Position numbers and translations under genes: made by a program
Assembly (NCBI GenBank): GCA_009780275.1
Contig: WRAI01000001.1
Span: forward strand, 1 to 64,000
Source of the DNA: Oscillospiraceae bacterium
Lineage (GTDB): Bacteria; Bacillota; Clostridia; Oscillospirales; UBA929
Reading direction: 5' to 3'
DNA length: 64,000 bases
The notes under the pieces: model-generated
Databases searched by the model: none
What the model saw: only the letters and a program-made list of their open reading frames with translations
What the model was told of the DNA's origin: nothing
In this document: positions 8,648 through 17,344 of the stretch, in pieces
Position numbering within the stretch: the first letter of the stretch is position 1
How the letters are laid out: every line of letters begins with the position of its first letter

Positions 8648-11227
8648 ATGGACAGAACAGCAGAACAATACATCGGAAAACTGCTCGACAATCGGTACGA
8701 GGTGCAAGAACTGGTCGGCTCGGGCGGCATGGCTTATGTCTATAAGGCGTTGTGTCATCGGCTTAACCGCGTGGTGGCTGTGAAAATTCTCAAAGACGAG
8801 TATGTCAATGACGAGGATTTCCGCAGGCGTTTCCACGCTGAGTCGCAGGCTGTAGCGCAGTTGTCACATCCGAATATTGTGTCAGCGTATGATGTGAGCA
8901 AAACGAGTGAAGTTGAGTACATCGTCATGGAGTACATCGACGGCATGACGCTGAAACAATATATGCAACGCAAGGGCGCGCTGCCGTGGCGTGAGGCATT
9001 GCACTATGTGACGCAAATTACGCGCGCACTCAATCACGCCCACGCACGGGGTGTCATTCACCGAGACATTAAGCCGCACAACGTTATGCTGTTGCGTGAC
9101 GGCAGCGTTAAAGTTGCCGATTTTGGCATTGCGCGGTTTATGTCGATGCAAAATACACTTGTGCAGGAAGCCCTTGGCTCGGTGCATTATATTTCGCCCG
9201 AACAGGCGCGCGGCAGTCAGATTGACGTACGGAGTGACCTGTATTCAACTGGTGTTGTGCTCTATGAAATGCTGACGGGTCGCTTGCCGTACGAAGGCGA
9301 CTCGCCCATTACGGTTGCCATTCAACATATCAATTCCATGCCGCTCAGCCCGCGAGATATCAATCCCGATATTCCGCTCGGCTTAGAAGAGATCACCATG
9401 AAAGCCATGGCACCTAACATCGACGCGCGGTATGCCAACACCGACGAGATGTTGTATGATTTGGAAGAGTTTAGAAAAAATCCCGCCATTATATTTGGCT
9501 ATCAGCGGAATATGGCCTCTCGAGGGGAAGACGATCCGACAATGGTAATGGCGCCTGCTACGCTTATCCCCGCGCCCCATGAGTTGGGCAACGATGAAGA
9601 CATGCCGCCGCTGAAAAACAGTGGATATCCCGCCACGGCGAGTGAAGCGGCCGATGGCTTGAACGAAACCGAAGCCTTAATGATGGATCAAAAAAACAAG
9701 AAAAAGAAAAAGTTCAACCACACTTTTATCATCGCCGCGGTAGGTGTGCTGGTTTTGCTCGGCGCGTTGACATGGGCATTTGTGGCATTGCTCGGCGGCA
9801 TTTTTAGTCCCAGCACCGGCGATGTTGTACCGGATTTGGTTGGCCAGCACTACGCTGACGTGTTGGCGGGCGCTGAAGTAGATGAGTACGACGAAGAGGG
9901 GCATCCTGTACGTCATATCTTGCGTGGTTTTATCATCGAAGAAGAGGGACGTGAGTTTGATAATTCGGACACGCCGACTGTGCCGGGTACCATTATTCGT
10001 CAAAACCCGGATGTAGGCACACGTGCCGCGCCCGGCAGTCTTGTAGAATATGTTGTATCACTGGGGCCTGTGCCGGCAACTTTGCGGAGTGAAGACTTCG
10101 CGGGGGAAACGCCGGAGGCTGTTCACATGCGTTTGCGCGCGTTGGGCATTGAATATGTTCTCGAGAGAGAGCCCAGCGACGACGTGCCGGAGGGGTTGAT
10201 TATCCGCATTGAGCCGGACGATGTCGCCATTGCCGCACTGCAAGATGGCGAAGTGTTGACACTGGTCGTCAGCGAAGGCCCGCCGCCGGTAGAAGTGCCT
10301 AACGTCATGGGGTTGAATATCACGGCAGCCCAAGCGCTCTTGGAAAATCTGGGGTTGGTGCTTGCTCCGAACATCTATGTGGTGGGATCTCTCGGACAGG
10401 CTACTGGAACAATTACTGGGCAAGACCCAGAGCCGTTTACTGTAGTTGACCGAGGGGCGGCGGTGCAGTTGACGATAGTCGATCCTGACAACGCCGAAAG
10501 CGGCGAAACTGTCCCCAATATGGTGGGGAGTACTATGGAGGCAGTGCGCGGTAATAATCAATGGAATAACACATTCCATATTGTGGAAGCGGGCCAGACA
10601 GAATACAGTGACGAACATGCTGCAGGGCGTGTGATTCGACAAAATCCGGCATCGGGTACACGCGTAGAAGCCGGTACGACGATCACTTTGACAATCAGTC
10701 GCGGTCTACGGGCAACGGTGCCCAGTATTCAGCAAGGACTGACCGAGGCGTCAGCACGGCGGGCGCTGGAAGATGCCGGCTTGACTGTTAATGTTCAACG
10801 CGAGTATTCGACGGCTGTCAACGCCAATCACGCCATTCGCACTGATCCGGCGGCAGGCGCGCGCCTTAATCCCGGCACTAGTGTGACCTTATTTATCAGC
10901 AACGGACCGCAGCCGCAGCCGTCGCCGCAACCATCACCACAGCCGTCACCGCAACCATCTCCGCCGCCCAGTCCACAACCGTCTCCGCAGCCGCAACCAA
11001 TTACGCGAACGATGAATATTGCTATTCCGGCTGCTTTTGATGGCGGCGATGTGTTGGTGCGTGTCACGCGTGGTGCGGTGGTTGAATTTAACCAAACCAT
11101 CAGTTTTGATGCCGCCAATGGTCGATTTATCCTGGCGGTTACAGGGTTGCCAACGGAGGTAATCATGGTAACGTTTGACGGCGGACATCCGCGGAGCTTT
11201 GCCTTGCAGGATACACCGACGAGCTGA
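8648..11227 (+). CDS. prkC: PASTA-domain Ser/Thr protein kinase (PrkC/PknB/Stk)
   Basis: 859-residue membrane kinase that senses muropeptides or lipid II and controls wall growth and stationary phase. The cytoplasmic kinase domain (about 10-275) has GSGGMAYVYKA, VAVKIL, HRDIKPHNVML and DFGIARF. A Lys-rich patch precedes one membrane helix (about 365-390). Outside are roughly four PASTA repeats, recognisable by V-P-x-V-x-G and by R-x-N-P-x-x-G-x-R. A Pro-Gln-Ser repeat linker (PQPSPQPSP...) then leads to a final beta-sandwich-like domain of about 80 residues. The Pro-rich linker and extra end domain are less usual. The start at 8648 is set by AAGGAGG at 8630-8636. The stop overlaps the rsgA start. 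Confidence 0.95.
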   Translation: MDRTAEQYIGKLLDNRYEVQELVGSGGMAYVYKALCHRLNRVVAVKILKDEYVNDEDFRRRFHAESQAVAQLSHPNIVSAYDVSKTSEVEYIVMEYIDGMTLKQYMQRKGALPWREALHYVTQITRALNHAHARGVIHRDIKPHNVMLLRDGSVKVADFGIARFMSMQNTLVQEALGSVHYISPEQARGSQIDVRSDLYSTGVVLYEMLTGRLPYEGDSPITVAIQHINSMPLSPRDINPDIPLGLEEITMKAMAPNIDARYANTDEMLYDLEEFRKNPAIIFGYQRNMASRGEDDPTMVMAPATLIPAPHELGNDEDMPPLKNSGYPATASEAADGLNETEALMMDQKNKKKKKFNHTFIIAAVGVLVLLGALTWAFVALLGGIFSPSTGDVVPDLVGQHYADVLAGAEVDEYDEEGHPVRHILRGFIIEEEGREFDNSDTPTVPGTIIRQNPDVGTRAAPGSLVEYVVSLGPVPATLRSEDFAGETPEAVHMRLRALGIEYVLEREPSDDVPEGLIIRIEPDDVAIAALQDGEVLTLVVSEGPPPVEVPNVMGLNITAAQALLENLGLVLAPNIYVVGSLGQATGTITGQDPEPFTVVDRGAAVQLTIVDPDNAESGETVPNMVGSTMEAVRGNNQWNNTFHIVEAGQTEYSDEHAAGRVIRQNPASGTRVEAGTTITLTISRGLRATVPSIQQGLTEASARRALEDAGLTVNVQREYSTAVNANHAIRTDPAAGARLNPGTSVTLFISNGPQPQPSPQPSPQPSPQPSPPPSPQPSPQPQPITRTMNIAIPAAFDGGDVLVRVTRGAVVEFNQTISFDAANGRFILAVTGLPTEVIMVTFDGGHPRSFALQDTPTS

Positions 11228-12171
11228 TGAGCGCAGGCACGCTGGTCAAATATGTCGGCGGGTTGGGTACGGTGCTGCTTGATGATGGACAGATACTTGG
11301 AAAGGTGGCTCTCCGCGGCATATTTCGGCATGATGAAATTAAACCATTGGTGGGGGATAAAGTATGCGTGTCATGTGACGATAGTGTGAGGATTGACGAA
11401 ATTCTCCCGCGTCGCAATGTGTTGGTCCGTCCGCCGATCGCTAATGTCGATTGCCTTGTCATGGTACTGTCCGAAGCACCGCCCAAGAGCGACCCTATGC
11501 TGGCCGACAGCTTGACCGTTACGGCAGAATGCTATGGCATTGACGTAGTGATTGCCGTCAACAAGTCAGATATCGACGAGGGGAAGCATTGGCAGGAACG
11601 CTATGCCGCAAGCGGGTATCCCGTCTTTGCCGTAAGTGCCGAAACAGGCAGCGGTATCGCTGGCTTAAAAACCGTATTGTGCGGCAAGATAGTGGTATTG
11701 GCAGGCAAGTCGGGTGTTGGAAAATCGAGCTTGCTCAATGCGCTGTTTCCCGATTTAGCGCTACAGACTGGAGAAATCAGTGAGCGATTAAAATTGGGCA
11801 AACACACCACGCGGCACGTTGAATTGATTTCTTGTGACTGCAATACTAAACCAAGTCAAGAGCAGATAAAAGCGAACACAACATCATCAATAGAACGTCA
11901 AGGTGATTCGGCATTGTCTGCGGCGTCGCGCCGTAGCCTGATTGCCGATACGCCCGGCTTTACCATCTATGATCCCACTTGCATCAAGGGGAAAACGCCC
12001 GGTGAGTTGGCCTATTGCTATCCCGAAATGCGGCCGTATATTGATCAATGCCGTTATCGCAGCTGTCGTCATGAGCGTGACGAGGGCTGTGCTATCTTGC
12101 AAGCCGTGCAAGACGGTAAAATTTCGCCTGAACGACATGCGACTTATGTTGCGTTGTTGGCTGCACTATGA
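11227..12171 (+). CDS. rsgA: Ribosome small-subunit biogenesis GTPase RsgA
   Basis: Circularly permuted GTPase that checks late 30S maturation. 314 residues: an OB-fold start, NKSD (G4) about residue 115, GKSGVGKSSLLNALFP (G1) about 155-170, DTPGF (G3), and a C-terminal zinc knuckle with C-Y-P, C-R-Y-R-S-C, H and C ligands. A region between G1 and G3 (about residues 200-235, NTKPSQEQIKAN...) is longer than usual and polar. This looks like an insertion in the switch loop. The start lies in a TGATG overlap with the kinase gene. Confidence 0.94.
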   Translation: MSAGTLVKYVGGLGTVLLDDGQILGKVALRGIFRHDEIKPLVGDKVCVSCDDSVRIDEILPRRNVLVRPPIANVDCLVMVLSEAPPKSDPMLADSLTVTAECYGIDVVIAVNKSDIDEGKHWQERYAASGYPVFAVSAETGSGIAGLKTVLCGKIVVLAGKSGVGKSSLLNALFPDLALQTGEISERLKLGKHTTRHVELISCDCNTKPSQEQIKANTTSSIERQGDSALSAASRRSLIADTPGFTIYDPTCIKGKTPGELAYCYPEMRPYIDQCRYRSCRHERDEGCAILQAVQDGKISPERHATYVALLAAL

Positions 12172-12179
12172 TATAATAA

Positions 12180-12215
12180 CATTGTAAGGTAAGAATGAGA
12201 CCTTGCTTTACAATG
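12180..12215 (+). terminator. Hairpin after rsgA (possible weak terminator)
   Basis: CATTGTAAGGTAAG pairs with CTTGCTTTACAATG across an eight-base loop, giving a 14-bp stem with two mismatched or wobble positions. No U-run follows. It may be a processing hairpin or a weak terminator between rsgA and the HPr gene. Confidence 0.5.
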
Positions 12216-12251
12216 TGAATCTATTGACCATTTATAATGCGGAGGACAACG

Positions 12252-12518
12252 ATGTATTCCAAAGAATTTACCATCAACAATCAAATCGGGTTGCACGCGC
12301 GTCCGGCTACTTTTTTTATACAAAAAGCCAACGAGTTCCGTTCCAGCATTCATGTAGAAAAAGGCACGCGTAGCGTCAATGCTAAGAGTTTGCTCGGTGT
12401 GTTATCGCTCGGCATTGTGCGCGGCACGGCAATTACCATCATCGCTAATGGTGCTGACGAAGAAGAAGCTGTCAATGCATTGGGTGAGATGATAGAAAGT
12501 GATTTTATGGAAGCGTAA
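12252..12518 (+). CDS. ptsH: HPr-family phosphocarrier protein
   Basis: 88 residues, full length for HPr. GLHARPATFF contains the His that accepts phosphate from enzyme I, followed by the conserved Arg-Pro-Ala. NAKSLLGVLSLG is the regulatory segment, with a Ser in the position phosphorylated by HPr kinase in Firmicutes. GGAGGA at 12241 fixes the ATG at 12252. No PTS enzyme lies nearby, so this could be general HPr or a Crh-like copy used in catabolite control. The Ser-46-type motif argues that it is seen by HPr kinase. Confidence 0.93.
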   Translation: MYSKEFTINNQIGLHARPATFFIQKANEFRSSIHVEKGTRSVNAKSLLGVLSLGIVRGTAITIIANGADEEEAVNALGEMIESDFMEA

Positions 12519-12546
12519 AGCCGCCGCGCAAGAGGCGTGACAGAAT

Positions 12547-12660
12547 AGAACTGCCGAACAGCCGCCTCAGCAAAAATGGAGTCCTGGAAATTTTCGCGTA
12601 GTTGCCACAGGCACCGGAGTCGGAAGTTGGAGCGGGTAAAATTTTGCCGATGAGGCGGCG
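12547..12660 (+). repeat. Dispersed structured repeat, copy 1 (upstream of uvrC)
   Basis: A 114-base element closely matched by 59908-60020. In the 50-base core (12584-12633) 45 bases are identical, including CGGAGTCGGAAGTTGGAG. The flanks pair: GCCGCCTCA and GCAAAA on the left with TTTTGC and TGAGGCGGC on the right. Inside is a small hairpin, TGCC-ACA-GGCA. It ends 25 bases before the uvrC start and also follows the HPr stop. Encoding only short accidental frames, it is more likely an RNA structure or a small mobile palindrome than a gene. Confidence 0.75.
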
Positions 12661-12685
12661 TTGTGAAGCATGACAGGAAAACCAC

Positions 12686-14497
12686 ATGACTGATCGAAAA
12701 CAAAAAGCCCTTGCGCTGCCGTTAGAGCCGGGCGTGTACCTCATGAAAGACAAAACAGGCGCGGTAATTTACGTTGGCAAAGCCAAGCAGTTAAAAAGCC
12801 GCGTTTCGCAGTATTTTCAAGACCATAAGCATGATGCAAAGACGCGCCGCATGGTCGCCAACATCGACGATTTTGATGTCATTGTCGTCAACAGCGAACG
12901 CGAGGCATTGGTGTTGGAAGCCTCGTTGATTGTCAAATATAAACCGAAATATAATATTGCGTTGAAGCGGATTAAAGGCTTTCCCTACATCAAAGTGTCG
13001 GCGCAAGAGGAATTTCCGAAGCTGTCAACGACGTTAAAATGGGAAAAGGACGGCAATAAGTATTACGGACCGTATATGTCACGCACGAATTCAGAAATTG
13101 TATTGCAGAAAATTAGCGAGGCGATGAAATTGCCCACTTGCAAGTACGAGTTTCCGCGTGACATCGGTAAAAAGCCTTGCTTAAATGTACAGATGAACCG
13201 CTGTATGGGCATATGCACGGGCAAGATTTCAAGCCAGCAATACCATGCCATTATCGGCAATATTGTGTCAGTGCTGGAAGGAAAATATATGAAAGTTGCC
13301 GACAGCTTGCAGGCTGAGATGGAAATGGCGTCTGACGAGTTGAATTTTGAGTTGGCAGCGTTGCTGCGCGACCGTTACAAGGCGATTGTGGCACTGGGAC
13401 AGCGGCAAAAGGTTGTTAGCGGCAGTATGGCCGACTGTGATGTCGTGGGGTTGCACGAACAGGACGGACGTTGTTGCGTCGCAGTATTGCATTATGCCGA
13501 TGGCGTGGTGTTTGACAAGCATACTGAGGTGATTGACGCGGTGGTGCACGGCGGTGCATGCGAAACGATGACCGAATTTGTCAAGCAGTTTTACCTGCCG
13601 CGCAACCATATGCCGCGAAAACTTTACTTGTCACATGACATAGATGACAGAGATGTTTTTGCAGCCGCGCTGAAAGAGCAGGTAGGGCATACGGTTGAGG
13701 TTAATGTGCCGCAACGCGGGCAATATAAAGAGATGACCGATTTGGCAGTAAAAAACGCGCGCGAACAGCTGGAATGGATGACTAGCAGCGAGGAAAAAAC
13801 CTCGCGTATGCTGGAATCGCTGCAAAAAACATTGGCACTTGATGAAACGCCCAAACGCATTGAGGCGTGTGATATCTCCAACACCGGCGACGTTGGCATT
13901 GTTGGCGCGATGACAGTGTTTATTGACGGCAAAGCAAAGCGCAGTGAGTACAAGCTGTTTAAGGTAAAGGACGTTACATCGCAGGACGATTACCACAGTA
14001 TGCAAGAAGTGCTGACGCGACGGTTCAAACGCTTGCAGGAGCAGAGCGAGGGCTTTGCCAATGCGCCGGATTTGCTTCTGGTTGACGGCGGCTCGACACA
14101 CGCCGCAATGGCGCGAAAAGTTGTGCGGGAAATGGGCTTTGATATCCCCGTGTTCGGCATGGCAAAGGACGCAAAGCACCGTACCCGCGCACTGGTTACG
14201 CCGGACGGCGACGAAATTGGCTTACTTGCGCATTTGTTTTCGTTTATCGGGCGCATTCAAGAGGAAACGCACCGATTTGCGATACAATTTCACCGAAACC
14301 AACGCGGCAAGGCGAGTTACAGTTCGATACTTGATAAAATTGAGGGCGTTGGCCCGGCACGCCGTGCGGCGTTGCTGACGCACTTTAAGTCAATGAAGGC
14401 CCTGCGCGCCGCGAGCTTAGACGAATTATGCGTGGTTGTGCCATACCCGATTGCTAAAACGGTGCATGAGTTTTTGGGTAGTGAGAATATTTCGTAG
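12686..14497 (+). CDS. uvrC: Excinuclease ABC subunit C
   Basis: Makes both incisions around DNA lesions during nucleotide excision repair. 603 residues: an N-terminal GIY-YIG nuclease (PGVYLMKDKTGAVIYVGKAK), a cysteine-bearing middle (PCLNVQMNRCMGICTGKI), a UVR helical hairpin that binds UvrB (about 195-230), the RNase H-like second nuclease (RIEACDISNTGDVGIVGAM; LLVDGG), and C-terminal helix-hairpin-helix motifs (IEGVGPARRAALLTHF). The ribosome site is weak (ACAGGAAAA), unusual among its neighbours. The structured repeat directly upstream may matter for expression. Confidence 0.96.
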   Translation: MTDRKQKALALPLEPGVYLMKDKTGAVIYVGKAKQLKSRVSQYFQDHKHDAKTRRMVANIDDFDVIVVNSEREALVLEASLIVKYKPKYNIALKRIKGFPYIKVSAQEEFPKLSTTLKWEKDGNKYYGPYMSRTNSEIVLQKISEAMKLPTCKYEFPRDIGKKPCLNVQMNRCMGICTGKISSQQYHAIIGNIVSVLEGKYMKVADSLQAEMEMASDELNFELAALLRDRYKAIVALGQRQKVVSGSMADCDVVGLHEQDGRCCVAVLHYADGVVFDKHTEVIDAVVHGGACETMTEFVKQFYLPRNHMPRKLYLSHDIDDRDVFAAALKEQVGHTVEVNVPQRGQYKEMTDLAVKNAREQLEWMTSSEEKTSRMLESLQKTLALDETPKRIEACDISNTGDVGIVGAMTVFIDGKAKRSEYKLFKVKDVTSQDDYHSMQEVLTRRFKRLQEQSEGFANAPDLLLVDGGSTHAAMARKVVREMGFDIPVFGMAKDAKHRTRALVTPDGDEIGLLAHLFSFIGRIQEETHRFAIQFHRNQRGKASYSSILDKIEGVGPARRAALLTHFKSMKALRAASLDELCVVVPYPIAKTVHEFLGSENIS

Positions 14498-14530
14498 GGG
14501 CGAACAGTGTTCGCCCGTGAATAATCGCAG
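14494..14530 (+). repeat. Short palindromic repeat, copy 1
   Basis: GGGGCGAACAGTGTTCGCCC forms a self-complementary hairpin, followed by GTGAATAATC. It begins inside the uvrC stop codon. A near-identical copy lies at 15545-15576 on the other side of the phosphotransferase-like gene. REP-like elements of this sort (GTAGGGGCG...CGCCC) are common between clostridial genes. Confidence 0.75.
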
Positions 14531-14592
14531 GCGTAAAAGCTGCGGGTCGAAAATTTGATTTTCAACACTTCGGATAAGGATAGGAGGTCGCC

Positions 14593-15540
14593 ATGGTATC
14601 AGATAACCTATTAGAATTTGCGGCAAAAAACTATGGTTTTGACAAAGCAACACTTCAATTTGTCAGTGACTCAACCAATCAGATTTATGCGTTTCAAAAG
14701 GATGGGCAATATTATATCCTAAGATTTTCGAATGGCTCATTTAATGAAACAAAAGCCGAAATGGAGTGGCTATTTTATCTTGCGCAAAACCATATTGGTG
14801 TGGGCTTACCGTTGAAAACGATACACGGTGAGCTTGTAACTTCAACACACGAGAATGGTAAGGATTTTATTATTTCCTCATTTAAAGTTGTTGCCGGAAT
14901 GCCATTTGATAAGAATAATTTAGAAAAATGGAATGAAAAAATATTCTTTAATTGGGGCAAGGTGATGGGTGATATTCATCGTCTTACAAAAGATTTTGCA
15001 TTTACAAGCAATACCATTACACGCGGCTCATTTGACGGTAGATTCGCGCTTGGCGATAGTGTAAAAAGTTGCCCATCGGTGAATATAATTGTTGAAAATT
15101 TGATAAAAGAAATGATGGCACTGCCAAAAGACAAAGACTCTTACGGGTTGATTCACAATGATATGCACCCGTGGAATTTCCATGCAGACGGCGATAGTAT
15201 CAATGTTTTTGACTTTGATGACAGCCTGTACAGCTGGTTTGCTTTGGATATAGGCATAGCATTGTATCATGGGTTGTGGTGGGGACGTAAGGATGATGCC
15301 GGTAATGATTTTACCGATAGCATAATCAAAAACTTTCTCAAAGGATACTTATTTGCAAATAATTTGAGTGATTTTTGGCTTGCAAAAATACCGATGTTTA
15401 TGAAATTTCGGCAGATATGCAAATTCAGTTGGTTTTTTGACCCTGCAAATATAGATGAACATCAAAAGAAACGAATAGATAACATAGAAAACGATATCCT
15501 ATTCACAGACTGCGAGATAAAGCCTTCGCTTTTCGAGTAA
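14593..15540 (+). CDS. Aminoglycoside phosphotransferase (APH)-family kinase
   Basis: 315-residue protein-kinase-like small-molecule kinase. YGLIHNDMHPWNFHADG carries the catalytic loop (H-x-D-x-x-x-x-N) and VFDFDDS the metal-binding Asp. The N-lobe has a nucleotide-binding strand ILRFSNG. Its C-terminal half, with HGLWWGRK and a helical bundle, is like phosphotransferases that are often homoserine, choline or antibiotic kinases; the substrate cannot be deduced. AGGAGG precedes the ATG. The gene is more AT-rich than its neighbours and is flanked by palindromic repeats, which suggests it was acquired. Confidence 0.8.
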   Translation: MVSDNLLEFAAKNYGFDKATLQFVSDSTNQIYAFQKDGQYYILRFSNGSFNETKAEMEWLFYLAQNHIGVGLPLKTIHGELVTSTHENGKDFIISSFKVVAGMPFDKNNLEKWNEKIFFNWGKVMGDIHRLTKDFAFTSNTITRGSFDGRFALGDSVKSCPSVNIIVENLIKEMMALPKDKDSYGLIHNDMHPWNFHADGDSINVFDFDDSLYSWFALDIGIALYHGLWWGRKDDAGNDFTDSIIKNFLKGYLFANNLSDFWLAKIPMFMKFRQICKFSWFFDPANIDEHQKKRIDNIENDILFTDCEIKPSLFE

Positions 15541-15544
15541 GCCC

Positions 15545-15627
15545 GAGGGGCGAACCGTGTTCGCCCATGAATAATCAAAGCGTTTTGGCGTGGTATCATG
15601 CCACGGGCGGCAGAATGCCGCCCCTAC
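15545..15627 (+). repeat. Palindromic repeat copy 2 plus two hairpins
   Basis: GGGGCGAACCGTGTTCGCCC repeats the 14494 element with few changes. It is followed by GTGGTATCATGCCAC and then GGGCGGCA-GAA-TGCCGCCC, an eight-pair perfect hairpin with a three-base loop. Together they form a REP-like cluster between the phosphotransferase gene and rsmD. A terminator role is possible, but no U-run follows. Confidence 0.7.
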
Positions 15628-15643
15628 AAAGGAGGAGCAACAC

Positions 15644-16183
15644 ATGAGAGTTATTACAGGACAATGGCGCGGCAGTAAGTTGCACAGCCTGCCCGGCGAC
15701 GCGACACGGCCGACATCTGATCGTGTGAAAGAAGCGATTTTTAATATTATTCAATTTGACGTCGAGGGACGGCGCGCGCTGGACCTGTTTGCCGGCAACG
15801 GGCAGCTGGGTATCGAGGCATTGAGCCGCGGGGCACGGGATTGTGTATTTGTTGACAACAGTCGTGCGGCGGCAGATATTTTGCGTCAAAACGTCGAAAA
15901 AGTGCATGCGCAAGAACAGTCACGCGTATTGGTCAAGGATGCATTGGCGTTCCTGCAAGGCGCGGAAGAGCCGTTTGGGTTGATTTTTATTGACCCGCCG
16001 TATCGCAGCACTTTCATCCGCAAGGCGTTGGCGTTGATTGCCGAGCGGAATTTACTGCAAGATGGCGGCCTGATTGTCTGTGAAAGCGATATCGATGACC
16101 AATGGGAAGCCCCCGCACAATGGAATGCGGTGGAGTATCGCTACGGGCGGGTGAAAGTGACGGTGTACGGGGGGCGGGCATGA
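15644..16183 (+). CDS. rsmD: 16S rRNA (guanine-966 N2) methyltransferase RsmD
   Basis: 179 residues, the standard length. GDATRPTSDRVKEAIFNII is the diagnostic RsmD N-terminus. ALDLFAGNGQLGIEALSRGA is the SAM-binding loop, with AGNGQLG where AGSGALG is more common. FIDPPY is the catalytic (D/N)PPY motif. AAAGGAGGAG sets the ATG at 15644. It lies two genes before coaD, a typical Firmicute arrangement, and overlaps the intervening MORN gene by ATGA. Confidence 0.95.
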   Translation: MRVITGQWRGSKLHSLPGDATRPTSDRVKEAIFNIIQFDVEGRRALDLFAGNGQLGIEALSRGARDCVFVDNSRAAADILRQNVEKVHAQEQSRVLVKDALAFLQGAEEPFGLIFIDPPYRSTFIRKALALIAERNLLQDGGLIVCESDIDDQWEAPAQWNAVEYRYGRVKVTVYGGRA

Positions 16184-16804
16184 AAAAGGTCAGCCGTTTA
16201 CTATGTATGGTATTGATTTTCATTTCCATACCATTGACTGCAGCGGCGGCACGAATGGTTGAGGATTATGAAATGACCGTGTCGTTTGCGTTTGGTGACC
16301 GTACGGGGATATTCAGCGGAATGCTCGATGAAGATGGTCTGCCGCAAGGATTTGGGCGATTTGAATCTGTTAATCCCAGTGGCCTGGGCTGGATATATGA
16401 AGGTGAACTTGTTGACGGACAGCTTCACGGACAAGGTACAATCACTTGGGAAAATGGCGATCAAGAGGTCGGTGAGTTTTACAACAGTTTGCTACGGAGT
16501 GGATACAGGCGCGATGAAAACCTTTCACGGACGCTTTCTATCCGAGATGGCGTGCTTGTCATCGGTGTTTGGGATTGGACTGTTGTTTTTCTTCCTGTTA
16601 TCATTCCAACTGTGCTCGGTGTTATTATGATTGCTGTTGGTGTTAAAACTTATAAATTGGCACAAAAAAAGAAAGCGAAGGCAGACTATTGAAATCGAAC
16701 AACGGCAGGGAGCCGCTTACTGGATGTGTCCGAGCTGCAGCGCACCCAGTCCAAGCCAAGACCGTCATTTTTGCAAGTTTTGCGGTACGGAAAGACCTGT
16801 GTAG
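16180..16804 (+). CDS. MORN-repeat membrane protein with frameshifted zinc-ribbon tail
   Basis: The uninterrupted frame (16180-16692, 170 residues) has a signal peptide, a MORN-type repeat (YEGELVDGQLHGQGTITW) and a membrane helix (about 138-158), then a Lys-rich end and a TGA. Removing one base from the A7 run at 16664-16670 lets the frame continue to a TAG at 16802-16804. That adds a cytoplasmic tail with MCPSCSAP and HFCKFCGTERPV, a clean four-cysteine zinc ribbon. So the gene is either frameshifted, phase-variable at A7, translated with slippage, or misassembled by one base. It overlaps the rsmD stop and precedes coaD. Function unknown. Confidence 0.7.
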
Positions 16805-16818
16805 GGGAGGAATGACCT

Positions 16819-17325
16819 ATGAAAACAGCCATCTATCCCGGCAGTTTCGACCCATTGACGTATGGGCATCTCGACATTATCGCCCGCGCGGCAAAACTGG
16901 CTGATACACTTATCGTTTCTGTCATGCGCAACATCGATAAAATGTCGCTGTTTATGCCTGACGAACGTGCGACAATGCTTCGCTGTGCTGTTGACGAGCA
17001 AGAGTTGGGGGAAAATATCGAGATTATCACTTCCGAAGGGCTTGTTGCCGACCTTGCGCGGGGGCTTGACACTTATGGTAAACCTGTTATAATAAAGGGT
17101 GTGAGGGATGCGCAAGACTTTTATATAGAACAACAAATGGCGGCATTAAATCAGGCAGAAAACATGATGTTGGAAACGCTTCTGCTGCCCGCCAATCCGC
17201 AATTGGCGCATTTGAGCAGCAGCGCGTTCAAGGAGTTTGCGCGGTATGGTGGCAACTTAGCGCATTTCGCGCCGGATTTTGTTGTTACAGCGGTAAAGAA
17301 AAGAATCACCGAATTGGTGAATTAA
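16819..17325 (+). CDS. coaD: Phosphopantetheine adenylyltransferase
   Basis: Fourth step of coenzyme A synthesis: adenylation of 4'-phosphopantetheine. 168 residues, slightly longer than average. AIYPGSFDPLTYGHLDII holds the nucleotidyl-transferase T/HxGH motif, here with YGH. IKGVRDAQDFYIEQQMAALN matches the conserved RGLR-D-x-x-x-E-x-x-x-A-x-x-N stretch. LSSSAFKEFARYGG is the C-terminal ATP-binding ISST/SS-x-x-K-E equivalent. GGGGAGG precedes the ATG. Confidence 0.95.
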   Translation: MKTAIYPGSFDPLTYGHLDIIARAAKLADTLIVSVMRNIDKMSLFMPDERATMLRCAVDEQELGENIEIITSEGLVADLARGLDTYGKPVIIKGVRDAQDFYIEQQMAALNQAENMMLETLLLPANPQLAHLSSSAFKEFARYGGNLAHFAPDFVVTAVKKRITELVN

Positions 17326-17344
17326 ACATACGGAGGAAACCACA

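Noticed and set aside
10919-11000. Apparent tandem repeat in the PASTA kinase gene as a possible CRISPR or minisatellite
   Set aside because: It encodes the Pro-Gln-Ser linker with degenerate codons; there are no spacers of regular length.
12350-12753. Minus-strand open frames opposite the HPr gene and the structured repeat
   Set aside because: Similar peptides appear opposite 59908-60020 only because the DNA repeat is shared. There is no ribosome site, and the frames overlap real genes.
16689-16904. Separate plus-strand gene between the MORN gene and coaD
   Set aside because: No ribosome site and no domain. The adjacent frame holds a clear zinc ribbon, which explains the region better.
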